Below, piece by piece: positions 21,852-35,064 of a stretch of 64,000 nt of DNA. The notes beneath the pieces are model-generated. The model ran no database searches and had not been told where the DNA came from. It saw only the letters and a program-made list of their open reading frames with translations. The position numbers were made by a program, and so were the translations under genes. The DNA comes from Lepidonotus clava (Eukaryota; Annelida; Polychaeta; Phyllodocida; Polynoidae): the NCBI GenBank assembly GCA_936440205.1, contig OW387147.1, positions 2,852,001 to 2,916,000 on the forward strand, in the 5' to 3' direction. Within the stretch, counting starts at the first letter, position 1; the number at the start of each line of letters is the position of its first letter.

Positions 21852-23711
21852 ATACATACTGAAGATTATCTTTTCAAAAGAATGCATAGTTGTTCATGTG
21901 ATCGGTTGCATTATGCTCTTGAGGCAATTGTGAGTAAATTCATAACAAAATTTACAGCCAAAGATGAACCTTTTAGAATGACGACCACATATTCGTTTCG
22001 CAATTTACGTTAATTTCAAGAACATACAATATTCTTTGAACATTTAGAATTGCGAATAAGGTTTCAACAAATGAGACAACATATCCATCAGAAATGGTGT
22101 TCACAAGATCTTTTGAAGGCAATACTTCCAGTACAAAACCCAAAAAGTAGAACATGTATTTAATAGACCCTATAGTTGACTCATGATTTGTCATTCAGCT
22201 TTGAACTTTAGTATGTAGATAATACACGTCATTTTGCATTAGAATATGAATTAATTCATTAAACAATGACATTGAGACATAAACAGACTTTTGATTTCAC
22301 AAACACAAGAAATTGCCCAGTTTCAGGAGATATTACAATCCGAAATACAGAAAACTATTTCAAATGTCATAAAATATTCCAGGACAAGTAATGACATTCC
22401 TGTTCCATTGAATCCTCATTTTTGTTGTCAATCAAGTACATTCAATATCAATTATATCTACTTTTCTCAACACACTTTTGATTTCAATTCAAACATACTA
22501 ACTTCAAGTACACTCCACAAACAACACTATTCTTGTCACTATGATGTATCAGCTGTACAGTATGTACAGTAGTAGACGGTATAATTGGGAAACCAGCCCT
22601 GCCGACATATATACATGTATTACCTACTATTATACAATATACACAATCCTATATAGGAATAACTTATTTGTTAATTTATTATGGAAGAGAACTTTTGCAA
22701 AAACCCCAATCATAGTCAAAAGAACTGGCCGATCCATGATCTTAAAAGAAGTCGGGAAGATGAAGTGGGGGCCTTTCATACACCTGATCTTCTGGTGGAC
22801 TGTTTAAGTAAACACAGAGGAATAATCACACTGGATCTCCGCACTTGTTCATTTAGTCCTCATGGGTAGCGACAAATTGTCAAAATTTTGGGAGAATGGG
22901 AGAGATGAGCTGACTGTAGATGACTGTAAATACATTACACTGAGGCTTATAATAAAACCTAAACCATGAAAACAGTCATAACACCAGCAAAAATAGATAC
23001 TTCTTAATTCCTGCATTCAATTAATGCTGATCCACAAAAATCGGATTCGGTTGCAAAGAAATGGAAATAGGCCTATTATAATCTCTTTTCAAATTCCTCT
23101 GAGGTTAAAGCTATTTTTTATGGCTTATACTTTACAACAGTTGGAGTTGGACTCTTGAAACAAAAAATTGTCAATTATGTTGGATTTGGGGCCCTTGCAA
23201 TTCTTTACTCAATATCTGTGAACGTGATTGGGGTGGTCGCAAAAAGGCCTAAATTTCGATGTAAGTTGGAGCGGGAGCAGATAATACCTCAAACCCCCGT
23301 CACCATGGTTACAGCCCTGAGATTAACCTAAGTACCCTAAACCTCTGAAGGTCAGTGTCAAGGTCAAAGTTTGTCATAGGATGTCACTGCATGACACACA
23401 TGGCCCTTTCACATACATTGTTCTGGGCGACATTAACCATTGTTATCATTAAACACTGAGACAGTAAAGTTCCTGCATTGCAAATTGAGTCTTTTTATCG
23501 CTGTCGCCTCGTTTAGGGCAGCAAATGGTAAGGCAGTTTCCGCGGTCCAACAGACAGGGCCCAGCCTTGATTAGATGAAGGGCCGAGTGAGGCTCCCAAG
23601 GAACAAAACCCATCCACAGGGGTCCACATGCTGCCCCTTCCCACAGTTTGACGTTATTAAGGTGACTCTCTAAAACCACGGTTAGTGATGAGTAATCCCT
23701 CATGTTCCCAG

Positions 23712-23872
23712 TGTACAAGTATCAGTACAGCAGCAGTACTATGTGGACGTTCCTGGATGTAGTCCAGAAGGCACACGGCAGGATGGAAGACTTGTTTGAC
23801 GATGACATTGACACGTCCTCTGCAGTGATTCTCCAATTTCTTTATTGGCAGAGAGGAGAAGGGAATCCCTGA
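23712..23872 (+). pseudogene. Possible transposase-derived fragment
   Basis: After an acceptor-like 'tgttcccag' an open stretch of 52 codons with coding-like codon use runs to TGA. It contains STMWTFLDVVQKAHG and MEDLFDDDIDT. The pattern [ST]-x-W-x-F-[IL]-D-x-[VL]-x-K resembles the C-terminal part of MULE-type transposases that occur with FLYWCH domains. No catalytic part was recognised upstream, so this is at best a fragment. It may also be a host exon. Confidence 0.25.
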
Positions 23873-24610
23873 GGTATTCCTCAGAGATTTCGTCGTTAAG
23901 GTGAAGGATATTCCATTTCAATGTCATCACAGCGGTAGACCAAATATAATGGACGTTCCAGATGAGCATTGTGCTGATGCAGCTTCCACATTACACAACT
24001 GTCAGAAGGCTCAGCATGTCCTTTGGTCCTTGTATGCACCACAACAGTCTTCTTGACTTGGTCAGGTGAGTGAGAATAGTCGCTGTCCAATGAACCTCCA
24101 GAAGATGCAGCCTTCATAAGCGTGCTTCTACTGGGATTCTACTGAAACCCAGTCCACCGATCTGACTGGTGTGGGTTGACATGCAGTCAGTTAGGCAGCT
24201 ACCAGTAGTCCCAGTATAGACACAATACCAGCTAGCCAGAATCTCAAGTGGCTGACCAGTGATGACCACATGGGACGTGGAATGGTCACCCCAGCGACTA
24301 TCCTGACTGATGCATACATACCACCAGTAAGGCAGATATCAGTATCAATGTGCCATTGTGGGAGAGTCATCCCAATGACTTCCCCTACCGGCACGGACAT
24401 CCAGTCAGTAAGACAGCAGCCAGTATAGACAGGCTAGTCAAGAGTTTGAGGTGGCTCACTGGGGATAACCAAACAGGGTGCAGAAAGGTTATCGCAGCGT
24501 GGTCAGTAAGGCAGTGGCTGGTATGGACAAGGTACCAGTTAGCCAGAGTCTTAGGTCGCTGACCAGAGATGACCAGTTGTGGCTGGAGTTAGTCGCCCCA
24601 ACGACTACCC
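23841..24610 (-). other. LYPD6 probable 3' UTR
   Basis: Downstream of the stop at 24611 the first minus-strand AATAAA I see is at 23846-23841. Most of 24183-24610 is minisatellite. Two short minus-strand frames here (23896-24117 and 23739-23969) have no recognisable features. Confidence 0.4.
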
Positions 24611-24710
24611 CTACCGGTGTGGACTCCCAGTCAGTAAGGCTGCAGCCAGTACGGACAAGGTACTGGCGAGCCAGAGTCTTTGGTGGCTGACCGGTGACGT
24701 TCTGCAGGGG
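24183..24710. repeat. Degenerate minisatellite overlapping the LYPD6 last exon
   Basis: Units begin with 'cagtcagtaaggc' and continue with 'agccagta', 'gacaaggta', 'gccagagtct' and 'tggctgacc'. Starts are near 24183, 24401, 24503 and 24628, so the spacing is 100-220 bp and irregular. The unit at 24628-24710 is translated (minus strand) as the hydrophobic end of LYPD6. Confidence 0.65.
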
Positions 24711-27700
24711 GCGCTACTGGTGGCCAGTGCAGAGAAGAAGTGTGCAGCAGAGTGGTTGGATGGAGCCTGCTCATTACAGTAGGCGAAGTTACAGCACGAG
24801 ATGCACTCCTGAAACACAGAGGTGGACAGGTTAGAATCAGAAAATAGTAGAGTGTAAGGCATATTATGAGCAATTTTCCTACTTTCATCACATAATATGA
24901 TTGAGAACAATAGGCATACTCCATATCATTTACACATGAAAAAGGGAATGGACGAATGCAGGAAATAGGTGAATAGGTGGAAGCCTATTACTATAGCCTA
25001 TCTTTTTTAAATAACCTTAGCCAGAAATGCTTCATCATTGTGCATTGCCATATATGTGCAATATGTATACAAGTTCAAGTACAACAAGTTCAAGTACATG
25101 TTTAATAGTTACCCATGATTACAGGGTTAAGAGACTCTGGTTAAACTAACAGTGGGAGCAACTCTCATTTCCATTTCCACTGACGGGAGTAATTACCAAT
25201 GATTGTCAAAGGATTAATGCAGGTGCAAACCTTTCAAGGATCATAGTCGTGGTTTAAGTCTGTTTATACAGCTCATTTCCCTACCTAATCCTTTACCAAC
25301 TTTATGTTTGGTTTAGAGTGAATGAGACTGTGATCAGGCTATCACAGACCCATTTGAGTAATTATTTCTGATCTAACACAGAGTAATAGCTCACTTGGAC
25401 CTCCCCCTATGTTTGACACAATCACACCTTCCCAAAAAGTCACACCTCACACACCTTTCACACCCCCTGTTTACACTGTCAACCATTTACCCCGAACACC
25501 CGCCGTAAGCCGGGCCCTCATTGCCTGATGTAAACACGGCTTTGATTGGCTGTTGACTCAGCCCCTGACCTTGGCCCTGACCCCTATAAGGCGTCACGTG
25601 ACGTGGTGAAGGACTGTGAGCCCCCTCTCCGGTTACCAAGGATACCCCGTATGTACCATACAGGTCCATACGGGCACTTAGCGGTGTGAGATTCCCTCCT
25701 TTTATCGGGAGGTACTTAGCCATGAGATGCCCAGCCTACACCACGGGGGGACACAATAGAGTTATCTCCAGAGTTCAGAATAAGGTTATGTGGGCGTGTG
25801 TTTGCTTTGATTTCATGGGTCGAATCAAGTGCCCTCCTGCCTCCAGACAGAAAATAAGGTTAACTTCTGTCGTATGACTGTTCCTCATGAGACATTATGG
25901 GGCTCTGTAAAATATGACTCACAGAAAAGCGCATTTGCCTACCTGCGCTTTGACCACTGAACTATATGTGCGATTGACATCAAATTATTTGTGTAGCCCC
26001 AAAAATGGGTCTAGGAGCCCATAATTTGATCAAAATATAATTGAAAGTATTAGCAACTCAATCTTAGGAACTATATAACTGCATATTCCATGCACGTTAT
26101 TTAACCTTTATTAGAGAGTTCAGTTGTCTTCTTAGTCTCACAACTATATATTTCAAATACAAGTAAATAAATTGTCCAGCCTACCTTGACGCCCGGCGTC
26201 CCCGTGTTGTGGCAGCCAATCAGATCGTGCGTACAGTCCTGGGGTTGGACGCACTGTTTGAGAACCCGGATGCTGGTACCCGTTACCACGTTCACCAGGT
26301 GGCGCGTCTGACAGATCGTGTGGTCTGAAAAGGGCAAAAGAGAAGGATGAGTTTAGGTCGGGGGAGGGGCAGATTTGTTTCAAAGGATAAACGAAAATAC
26401 TTTATGCATGTTGATTCTTTCACAAGGACAGACATGTTACTCAGATAAAGGTAGATGTCAAATACAGTATGCATAATGCACACTTCATTCAGGAAGGGAT
26501 ATGTGGTTATTCAAATGCAATTTCAATAAATTTGATTATAAGAGTATTTATTTAAGGGAAATCATTCATGTACGAATACTCAAGACAACCCTTAAAGTAG
26601 ATAGGCCTATATCCATAAGGTCCTCGCATATACATCCCAAATGGTTACAGCTCCTCAGATGACTTCAGAGAAAAAATAACTCAAGGATGCATGTGTCAAC
26701 TTGGAAGACAGGTTGTTATATTTCATTTGATTAATTTGATAAAATATAGAACGATATCAAAGGTAACTCATACAGGCTAAATACGTCCTGACAACCTTTA
26801 AGTGTATATACCCATAAGGCTGAAGCATACCACCCACATACAATGTATGGCCAATAACACCAGCCAGCTTTCAGACCTTCACAGAGTTATGTATGATTGT
26901 ATTCCTTATTTCCCCCGGTGATAAGAAAGCCGTGGGTTATTTTTGTGGCCCAATGTTTGTCTTTCTCAGCCCCCATTGGTCCCCCCACGGCCCAGGGCCG
27001 GGCCTATAGAGCCGGGGGGATGTTGAATTAAACTAAGCCCGTGTGTGCCGCCATCTTTTTGTCGGACGGGCCCGGAATATCAAGTTAGAGTCAACAGGTA
27101 GTGTATGGGAGACTACTGGAAAACCTCTGAATAATGTAATATGTAATAAAGGAGCCTCAACAGCTAGAGTGTGGGCCGTGGAGGCTACCAGAAAACCCCT
27201 GAATAATGTAATGTGTAATGGGAGCCCTCAACAGGTAGAGTGTGGGTTACTACTGGAAAACCTCTGAATATTGTAGTATTTCAAACACCTATGTGGACAT
27301 CAGAAAGATGCAACTAGCAGAAAATATCTAAATATCTATTGTAATGTCTAATAACATCGCTCTTCTATAGGTCCATACTTTTACTGGAAACTGAAATAAT
27401 GTATAGAGGCAGTGTCCCAGATCACAACAAGCCCCACCCTTTGGACCATAGACATGGTTTTGATTTCCCTGCAGTATGACACTTACTGAGCGGGCAGAAC
27501 TTCTCCGGCGCCCAGTTGTTGCACTCCTCGTTGTTCGTCTTGTTCGGACACGTCCAACATGTGATCTCTGCAAGGTTCAAATACACAAAATAAGTAAACA
27601 TTTTACAGGAATTTCAACAAATAATTTTACACTAAACTCACTCATCTGAAAATCAATTTACCGATAGGCGTTTTGCAATTGAGAACTAATGAATCACAAC

Positions 27701-27898
27701 ATTTGGACAAGCAATATCTTTATATGAAATAATGCAAACAAATTCACTGATTCAGTTTACTTCCATTAATTAATGATTTTAGTGCCCCTCCCTGTATGAT
27801 ATGATTCTCTTACCGGAGGGGTCGGTGATGACGGCGTTGATGACGTAGGCCTGTGACGTCACACAGACGCAGAGCCAGGCGAGCACCATCCACGTCAT
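24611..27898 (-). CDS. LYPD6: LYPD6-like GPI-anchored Ly6/three-finger protein
   Basis: Exons on the minus strand: 27898-27814 (within a longer exon to 28002), 27567-27487, 26324-26185, 24808-24611. The phases fit and give 167 residues. Order: signal peptide (MTWMVLAWLCVCVTSQA), three-finger domain, linker, hydrophobic GPI-type tail (LWLASTLSVLAAALL). All 12 cysteines of human LYPD6 have counterparts in order, starting ITCWTC and ending CISCCNFAYC; the family motif CNRWAP appears as CNNWAP. Vertebrate LYPD6 acts at the cell surface on Wnt/LRP6 signalling and nicotinic receptors; orthology with LYPD6 versus LYPD6B is not resolved. The ATG at 27898 is chosen because it starts the signal peptide; in-frame ATGs also lie at 27919 and 27949. 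The exon begins after a good acceptor at 28003-28004, so at least one 5' UTR exon lies upstream. The last 30 or so codons coincide with a minisatellite unit. Confidence 0.88.
27086..27290. repeat. Three-copy tandem repeat in a LYPD6 intron
   Basis: Three units of about 67 bp share 'caacaggtag', 'gtgtggg', 'actggaaaacc' and 'tctgaataatgtaat'. It follows a GCCGCCATCTTT word (27048) that matches the YY1 consensus. Confidence 0.75.
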
Positions 27899-27962
27899 GG
27901 TCGCCCCTCGTGACGTCATGGGCACCCCTCGTGACGTCACCACACACATCCTTATGACGTCA
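27854..27962. promoter_or_regulatory. Four CRE palindromes at the LYPD6 first coding exon
   Basis: TGACGTCA, the full CREB/ATF site, occurs at 27854-27861, 27911-27918, 27932-27939 and 27955-27962, within 109 bp across the start of the coding exon. Two are part of a 21-bp direct repeat (cccctcGTGACGTCA). Binding is inferred from the motif alone. Confidence 0.6.
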
Positions 27963-30076
27963 CTCACTGCTGCACGCGCATCGCCTCAACGACGACGGAA
28001 AGCTGGAGAACAACAAGAGGGTTATTAGGAGAGGATCAAACAAGTATGACACAAATTCTTATTTTATGGTAGCTCCATTATTCACTATGATAATGTTTAT
28101 GGTAGCTCTATTGGATACACCATGGCATTGGATTGGAGGAGGTATATATCCCCATCAGTCCTTGCTAGTATACATACATTTCCAGAAATAAATCAACCTC
28201 ATTTTGAATGAAAAAGAATAAAAAACAGATAGAAAAAGGACATAAATTATAGTATTTCACTAACATCCTAGACGAGCAGAATCTATGATCAAGGGACCTT
28301 CTTTTAAAGCAATGAAAAACACATAAAACTAACATAAAAAGCCCATATAATAGCAGCTTATCAGGTTGATCTCTGCCTGATTTATCGACCGAGTCGACTG
28401 TTTGTAAGAAGTATCCCTGGGTCGGCACAAGTCGGGGGTAACCAGACCCCGGCCCTTCCCCCTACCTCCTAATGCTCCTGCCCTGACTATACCTCCTATA
28501 TGGAGGGGTCCCCTGCTGGCCACGAAAACTTCACCGAAAACCGATCTCAGCTTTTTACTTATAAAGCTACTTTATCTTAACTGCTCTATTACATTAGAGT
28601 AACGGCTACTTTTATGGGATGTTGGGCGCTAAATTAAGTTAAGGCAATCATTGCTTAATGCCCCTTTATTGTATAACAGCAGCTGGGACCATTTATTTGT
28701 AATGATTGGACCTTGATTGTGCACTGGTTTTAATTTATGGCTCTTCATTTGTGATACTGGGATATTTGTCAGTTTCATGGCTATTCACATGCGATACGAG
28801 TTATAGCAAAGTGACAATTTAACATCATTCCTCACAATACAATGTTATATCCTTCCTTTTTGTTATTTAAGCCTATAGCAAACAAACTGCGTATCCTTTA
28901 ACTTTCGTAAGAACACAGGCTTGTACTTCGCATTGCCTTGCCATAATTCGAGCTTTTTCAAAGGCTGTCAAGATCTAGGGCGATATCATTTGGTTGAACC
29001 TCAAAAGTTAAAGTACTGGCCTTCTTCAGAGCGTTCCGGTAGGCTGCATCCCCCCCCCCCCTCCCGATACATACCCACCTGAGATAACTGATCACCGGGA
29101 GAGGCCTGCCTGTCTGTGGTTGGCCGTAAAGGGGTTAGAATGTTACACCTGACAGTGCGCCTTTTTATGAAGGCTTTAAATCTGTAATCTCTAATTTAGG
29201 ACATTTTCAATTCATACATAATTTAGGTAATTTGTCATTTAGGAGGGTATTTTCATTCTGTTGCTAATAAGCAATGGCCAAGTTGCATATGAATATGGCT
29301 CAGCTCAGTTTTATATTAAAGAAGACACCCCCCTCCCCCGCCCCACCCCACCAACTCCTCTTACTTACTGAACTACATCCAACAAGGTAAGGAACCGATT
29401 CTTTAGTTTAAAAAAGACAAGAGAAAACAAACATGTGCGAACCAAAAACGGTATCATAAGCGGCCTTCTGCCGGTTATGTTTTCATCATGTATTGGGTTT
29501 CCTTGTTTCCTCTTTCAAAACTTTTGATCCCCCCCCCCCCCCCCCCACACACACCCCATGAGGCTAGGCGAGGTATGTCTAGTCGGGTCACGTGCCCCCG
29601 CCGTGTCCCCTTGGCGGCCCCGGGAGACACCAGTCCCGGGCACAGACTCACTCCGTCAACGTCGGGGCAGAAAGGGCCAGCAGAGGGGAGGGGATAAAAA
29701 CAAGGATAACAAAAGAAAAAAACATTAAAAGAAAAGGAGTCTGGACTTTGACAGAGAGTGGGAGGCTAGAGGAGGGACCCTGAAATTAAGAGATCGGTGA
29801 AAAAAGGGTCAGGGGGAACTATAAAAGTATATTACTGAAGACGGATTTAACACAACAGCAGTAAATTCTACGTAGTTCTCTAAGCCCTGTTATGAACCCC
29901 TCGCCTTCTTGATTTATGACTTCAAATTTGCTTATCTCGATCTGGGTGATATTTTTAAAGGGCCATTTGTGTAAGCCTAGGGCTGTATTTCTAAAAATGG
30001 GCCATTATCGGTAAGGGTTTGGGCCCTTTTGGTAAGGGCCTGTTCTATAATGAGATTCACCTTTAGCTGCTTCTAA

Positions 30077-30443
30077 CCCAGCCAAGGATGCGACGTTATT
30101 ACAATGTTGCAGCAACGTTCTGGTTGGTTCTGTATTTGGTTCTTGTTGCCTTCTTTTGATGACTCACAATAACATTGCTGTAACGTACTGTTGCGACCTT
30201 GCACTGTGACATTATTATAAGGTTCTGGTTACATGCTTCAACCTAAACAGAATGTTCTTATCATGTTCTGTTTTGGTTACATTCTAACCACACCAAAACA
30301 TTATGTAATAATAATGTTATGATTTGGTGAGGTTTCAACCTCACCATTTATAATGTAATTTTTATGTGCCATCTTATTGAGTAACAAACTGAAAAAAAAA
30401 GTGTGGTTGCAGAACGTTTCTGTTATGTCGCACCTTGGCTGGG
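30077..30443. mobile_element. CCCAGCCAAGG-ended MITE, 367 bp
   Basis: The ends are CCCAGCCAAGGATGCGAC and GTCGCACCTTGGCTGGG. The interior repeats 'aacgtt', 'taacatt' and 'ttctggtt' words. A diverged copy in the opposite orientation is at about 49440-49774. No target-site duplication was evident. Confidence 0.7.
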
Positions 30444-31444
30444 ACGGTCCCAGTCAGTAACCTGAAGCTGAACCAACAGGGCCCGTCGTTTCGGCCCATT
30501 GGGTCCTGATGGGCCCAGAAACTGAGGCTCATAGAAGAGTGGCCAGGTCCTTTTAAAGTCCAACTTATTTATTTATTTATTTATTCATTTAAGAAAAAAA
30601 AACTAAATTACACTTGGAATTGTTCGTAGAAGTAGTGGTCTGGATTTGGTTTCTGGATTTAGTTTGTAAATCGATCCCAGGTTTCAGTCACATGAAGACA
30701 ACTTCCACATTTCGAATGCAAACACTTCCATGTCCATTTTTCTCGTGACTTTCATGCCATCATATTGTCCCATCGTTGCCACAGACCACTGAGGTATTTG
30801 CTATAAAAAGTATATCTCCAGGGGGTATACCCTGACTGCTCTCTCCTCTCTTATGCTCAATAACGTCCAGTGTATCTACAGGCGAAAAATTATAATCGTT
30901 TCCAAACTATAAACAACCCCAAGATCTTCATTGGATTCAAAATAGCGCGATTATCTTAAAAACATTGGAGGTGAATATTGAAACTTTAAACTGGTTTCTG
31001 AAAACACAATACCCTGTGAAGGCCTGTGAAAGCTGAGATTAGGGGATGAAAAAACAGGCACTGATTGGAACCAAACGGAACGGTTTGAGGACAGGGAAAT
31101 GTGGGACAAAATATACACAAACAGATTAAACTATAATATTGAAACTGATAATACACGCTGCGTGTTCATCCTAAAAGCCAAAGAGCCGGAGGGGGATGCG
31201 TCTTCCTATTCATTGATAAGTTGAGACATTTGTCCAGGACCATTATGACAAACTCTCGACGTGTACTCAACGTTTCTAGACCTAGGAAGTGTACCCCTGA
31301 TAAAAAGACAGATCCGATCCTTACGTATATGACACCCTACACCCCTCAGGGTAAAAAACGGCCCCATATCAAACAGTCGGAGTGCAGGTTTCTGTGTGGA
31401 ACCAATTACATGTGTCTGGCACTAGGCCTCCCTCTAAAGTCTAA

Positions 31445-32045
31445 AGGGGGGTTTACACAGGCCGTCAAAATGCTTAAGACAACGTCCCGATAACCTCTTC
31501 CGATTATGTTACGATGGTTCCGTTAGCCAAACGTTAATTGTCGGCCTGTGTAAACTGAATTTATCTTAAGGAATTACTATCGTAAGGTTGTCTTAAGGTT
31601 GTCTTAAGGTTGTCCTAAGGCTTCTGTAAAACTGACGGGAGTACTGGGCAGATTTCTGACATGTTTGAAATTTTTTGGAAAAAGCTTAGGTGAATGAGCT
31701 TACGACAATGGAATTTGGCTTAGGATAATGAAATTTCTTGTCGTAAGGACTGCTGTCGGCCTGTGTAAACCCCCCTGCCTAATGTCAAAGGACATATTCT
31801 TATACAAATCTATTAGATAGTTCCATTGCCGTAAGCCCTAAGTCAATTGTCGTGGATTTATTATCTTATGAAAATTGTCGGGCTGTGTAAACCCTTCAGG
31901 ATCAAACATGTTAGGATAACTCTCACCGATAACCTAACGTTAATGACCTAAATATTATGTATTTACCTTACGAGAACCCATTAACATAAGGTTAACGTAA
32001 GGGAATTTCCGTAAGGACCCGTTGACGGCCTGTGTAAACCCGCCT
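31445..32045. mobile_element. TIR element with one left and four right ends
   Basis: The left end AGGGGGGTTTACACAGGCCG (31445) pairs with the right end at 32045 over 24 bp with one mismatch. TAA lies on both sides (31442-31444, 32046-32048), matching the TWA duplication of PIF/Harbinger elements. Right-end-like sequences with GG(C/G)CTGTGTAAAC also occur near 31553, 31776 and 31893, all in the same orientation. The interior is made of 'cttaaggttgtc'-type repeats. No coding capacity. Confidence 0.75.
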
Positions 32046-33436
32046 TAAACCACGGACAGATCGGGTAGCGGCTCGCTGGGATATTACTGTAACGGCCTTG
32101 TAGGTTACACCATGTAGTTTGTTCAGTTTTACCTTTCCATTCTTACTGAGTCATGTATTGGTAGTTGGGTTATTTCATAACATCTATTTAAATATTCTAA
32201 ACACATTTCCTTTTATGTTACCTCGTTCAAGCCATAGACAATGAAGTTGCAGTGTCCATGATTGACTGAATGAGTCTACCGATTAGGAGTAGAAAGGTAT
32301 ATTGATATAATACGAGTAATATAGACCATACACGTTCATAATCATCATACTTATATGTTTAATTTCCCTGTTGGGATATTATGTCATAGCGGTAATACAG
32401 AGGTAATAACAATAATTTTTATCTATATAATCATGAAATTTCAATAATTGCAGAACAACCATTCGTAAGAGCGACAACTTTAAGAGCACATGTATGTATG
32501 ATATCCATGATATATAGTCTCATTATTTAATGAGCTGCTATATTATATCTAGTTTATTACCCCTTTCCCTTTTCTTAGTTAGTTAAAATTTGTCTTTACC
32601 ATCGAGACCCCCTAAGGAGGTCCCGACCCCCCGCCCTGTGAAATGGGCGTGGCGGGGGGCGTGGCCTGTGAAGGGCCTTACCCCAGGAGGGCCGTCAATC
32701 AGCCGGTGATTGACAGGTGGTGGGCTGACAGGTCTTTAACTAATACCCCTAAAGACCCTGTGAAATAAAGCCCAGGGAGAGTGGGATTAACACGGGGTCT
32801 GTGTTATACGACCATAGCCGTGTGTCGTATTGTGTCTGAGGTCTTAAAAAACTAGTGACAGACTCAAGTAGCTGTGACGTCATGGTGACGTCACTAATAG
32901 CGTCTTAACTTCTCCCCAACCACTTGTTCCTGACACCTCAAGGGTGTTATTGAAAACCAGATTATGGGACTCCAACACCAAAATGTATTGTTTGTCCCCA
33001 GATTGTATTAAGTCGGATTTAAGAATGGAATCTCACTTTCTTTTCTGGAAAGGGAGCAATGAACAGTATTTGAAATGGAAACATGTCACGGTAACATGAA
33101 CTTAACAAGAGTTCCTATTGTCCTAACTACTTGTACAAGGCATAGAGAATTGTGACGGGCGGAGACAGAGTGTGTGGACGGTTGTATTCCCATACACCCA
33201 TTTTAATCCTATTCTTTCCCCCTGTTTTCTCGCTGTTTAATATCCGTTCCCGTATTGTGGTTGTCGTCAGACACGGTGGGTCCATGCTGACAGACGTCGT
33301 CGGGACGTCAGCTTCAGTAAACTATAACATACAACATGAACACCCAAGAACGGTCAGACCCGCATCTCACAGACCAATTTTACTTCCTATTTCATGAATT
33401 GGCAGTGGGAATATGGGTCAATCATGCACATTTTAT

Positions 33437-33645
33437 GGGGGTAGACCCCTAAAATCGACACGGCGACACGGCCCTTTTTTGGCTTAGTGACATGCGACAT
33501 CATCATTTCTTAAATTCGACAGGGCGACATTGTCATTTCTTAAATTCGACAGGGCGACATCGTCATTCCTTAAATTCGACAGGGCGACATCGTCATTTCT
33601 TAAATTCGACAGGGCGACATGGGACCCCCCCATCTACACCCCCCA
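33437..33645. repeat. Interspersed repeat with 30-bp internal units, copy 1
   Basis: Starts 'gtagacccctaaaatcgaca', holds four units of 30 bp carrying TTAAATTCGACAGGGCGACA, and ends 'gggaccccccc'. The same start and end enclose copies at 55352-55565 and 63347-63592, where the internal units are more diverged. Any open frame here reflects the 30-bp period (10 codons). Class unknown. Confidence 0.75.
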
Positions 33646-35064
33646 TTTTAGATATAATATATAGAATGGATTATGAATCCTCTTTCAAACGGTATATGCA
33701 GCATGCACGGATACCTTTCATATTGCTAATGAGAATTCGAAAATGACTAAATTCCTGAGAGTCAAAATGGCCAAATGGAATGGACAACCAGGGGTGGGGG
33801 CCATTGATAGATGAGAGGTAGGGATGACAGAACCAAGACAGGGACCGACGAGGGATAGGTACCGAATACTGAATATACCTGGACATGGACGGAACGAAGA
33901 CTTCAAGAGAAATATAGGGGAGGTGGTTGAACATTTAAAAAGTGTGTTTTCTATTATGTGTTTTCTATAATATGCTACGTTACCTTTAAAACAGAAAGGA
34001 GGGGGCGCCCACACACCGCCTAATTCACCACTGCAGCGCCAATACAGCAATGACAAACTGCCCCAAATATTTCTTTTTTAAATGCACAACGGATGAATGA
34101 AATCATATATGCACAGACAATTACTTTGTAAACAATCCTTGATAGCTTGTAAACCCACCATAATGTCCTTATTCAATTGTCAGAATTTCCTGGATCTCTT
34201 CTTAAAGGGGCGCGCCCTTGCCCCCCCCCCCCTTCTCTCCCATATCATGACGTCACTTGTCCACCCCCCTTTTTAATGTTTTTCTTCAGCAGACGACATT
34301 TCAACTTGGCGCGCTAATCCTTAGGGTCAATATTGAAGGCACGGGGGTGGACAAATACACTGAATAACAGCAGCCACTCAGGGTGAAATATGGGCCGGGA
34401 ACGGGGCCGTGCTGTGAGACAGTTTGCTTCTCCTTCAAGGACAGAAATAACCCTAGGATCTGAGAAATCCAGGAGGCCTTACGTAATTTACTCATGTAGA
34501 TGTAACATCATACTAATGTTTCATTAATTTAAAAGAGAATCTACAATATGGGAATGACCTGAGAATGTTTAGAACCTACAAGCCTATATATATGGCTTCC
34601 ACATCAAGCATATTTCCCCCTTTCCCAGAATGCACCTGGCGCGCGGTGCACCCTGGGGTGGCTGGTGGCCAGACGTACTACATAACGTCTGTGACTTCAC
34701 GCCGGGTACCCCCCCTCCTTCAGCCGTCTCCATGGCAAAGGACCATCCATAAATGATGTCACACTTTTCCAGGGTTCTTTTAGGACCCCCCCCCCCCCCA
34801 TCCCCATGCCACACTGAATTTTCTGATTTATAGGCCTAAATGGAAATAAGGCCCGATTTCAGGCAGTGTCACACTGTCCAACACACCCACCCACCTACTT
34901 GTGTGTGACATCATTTATGGACGGCCCTATAACCAACATGGCGGGTCTTTGACAGAATTCGGGGTGTTTTTGGCCGACCTTCACGTGACCTTGGTTCCGG
35001 CAGGTAGGACCTTTTAGTCTTACCGTGAAGGTCGTGACCTTGACGTAAGGAACATGGAAAGGAG

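Larger units (their letters stand above)
17466..23711. other. Intergenic region
   Basis: No conserved multi-exon gene was recognised. It holds a CAGGG-ended MITE (17921-18242), a tandem duplication (18842-19012), a CAGTG-ended MITE (21483-21605) and a short frame with a BH3-like motif (21660-21851). A short frame at 22681-22869 could be coding but matches nothing I know. 19.1-20.9 kb is AT rich and featureless. Confidence 0.5.

Noticed and set aside
33492-33746. Frame with repeated HRHFLNSTGR-type peptide
   Set aside because: It is produced by the 30-bp repeat period and is not seen intact in the other two copies of the family.
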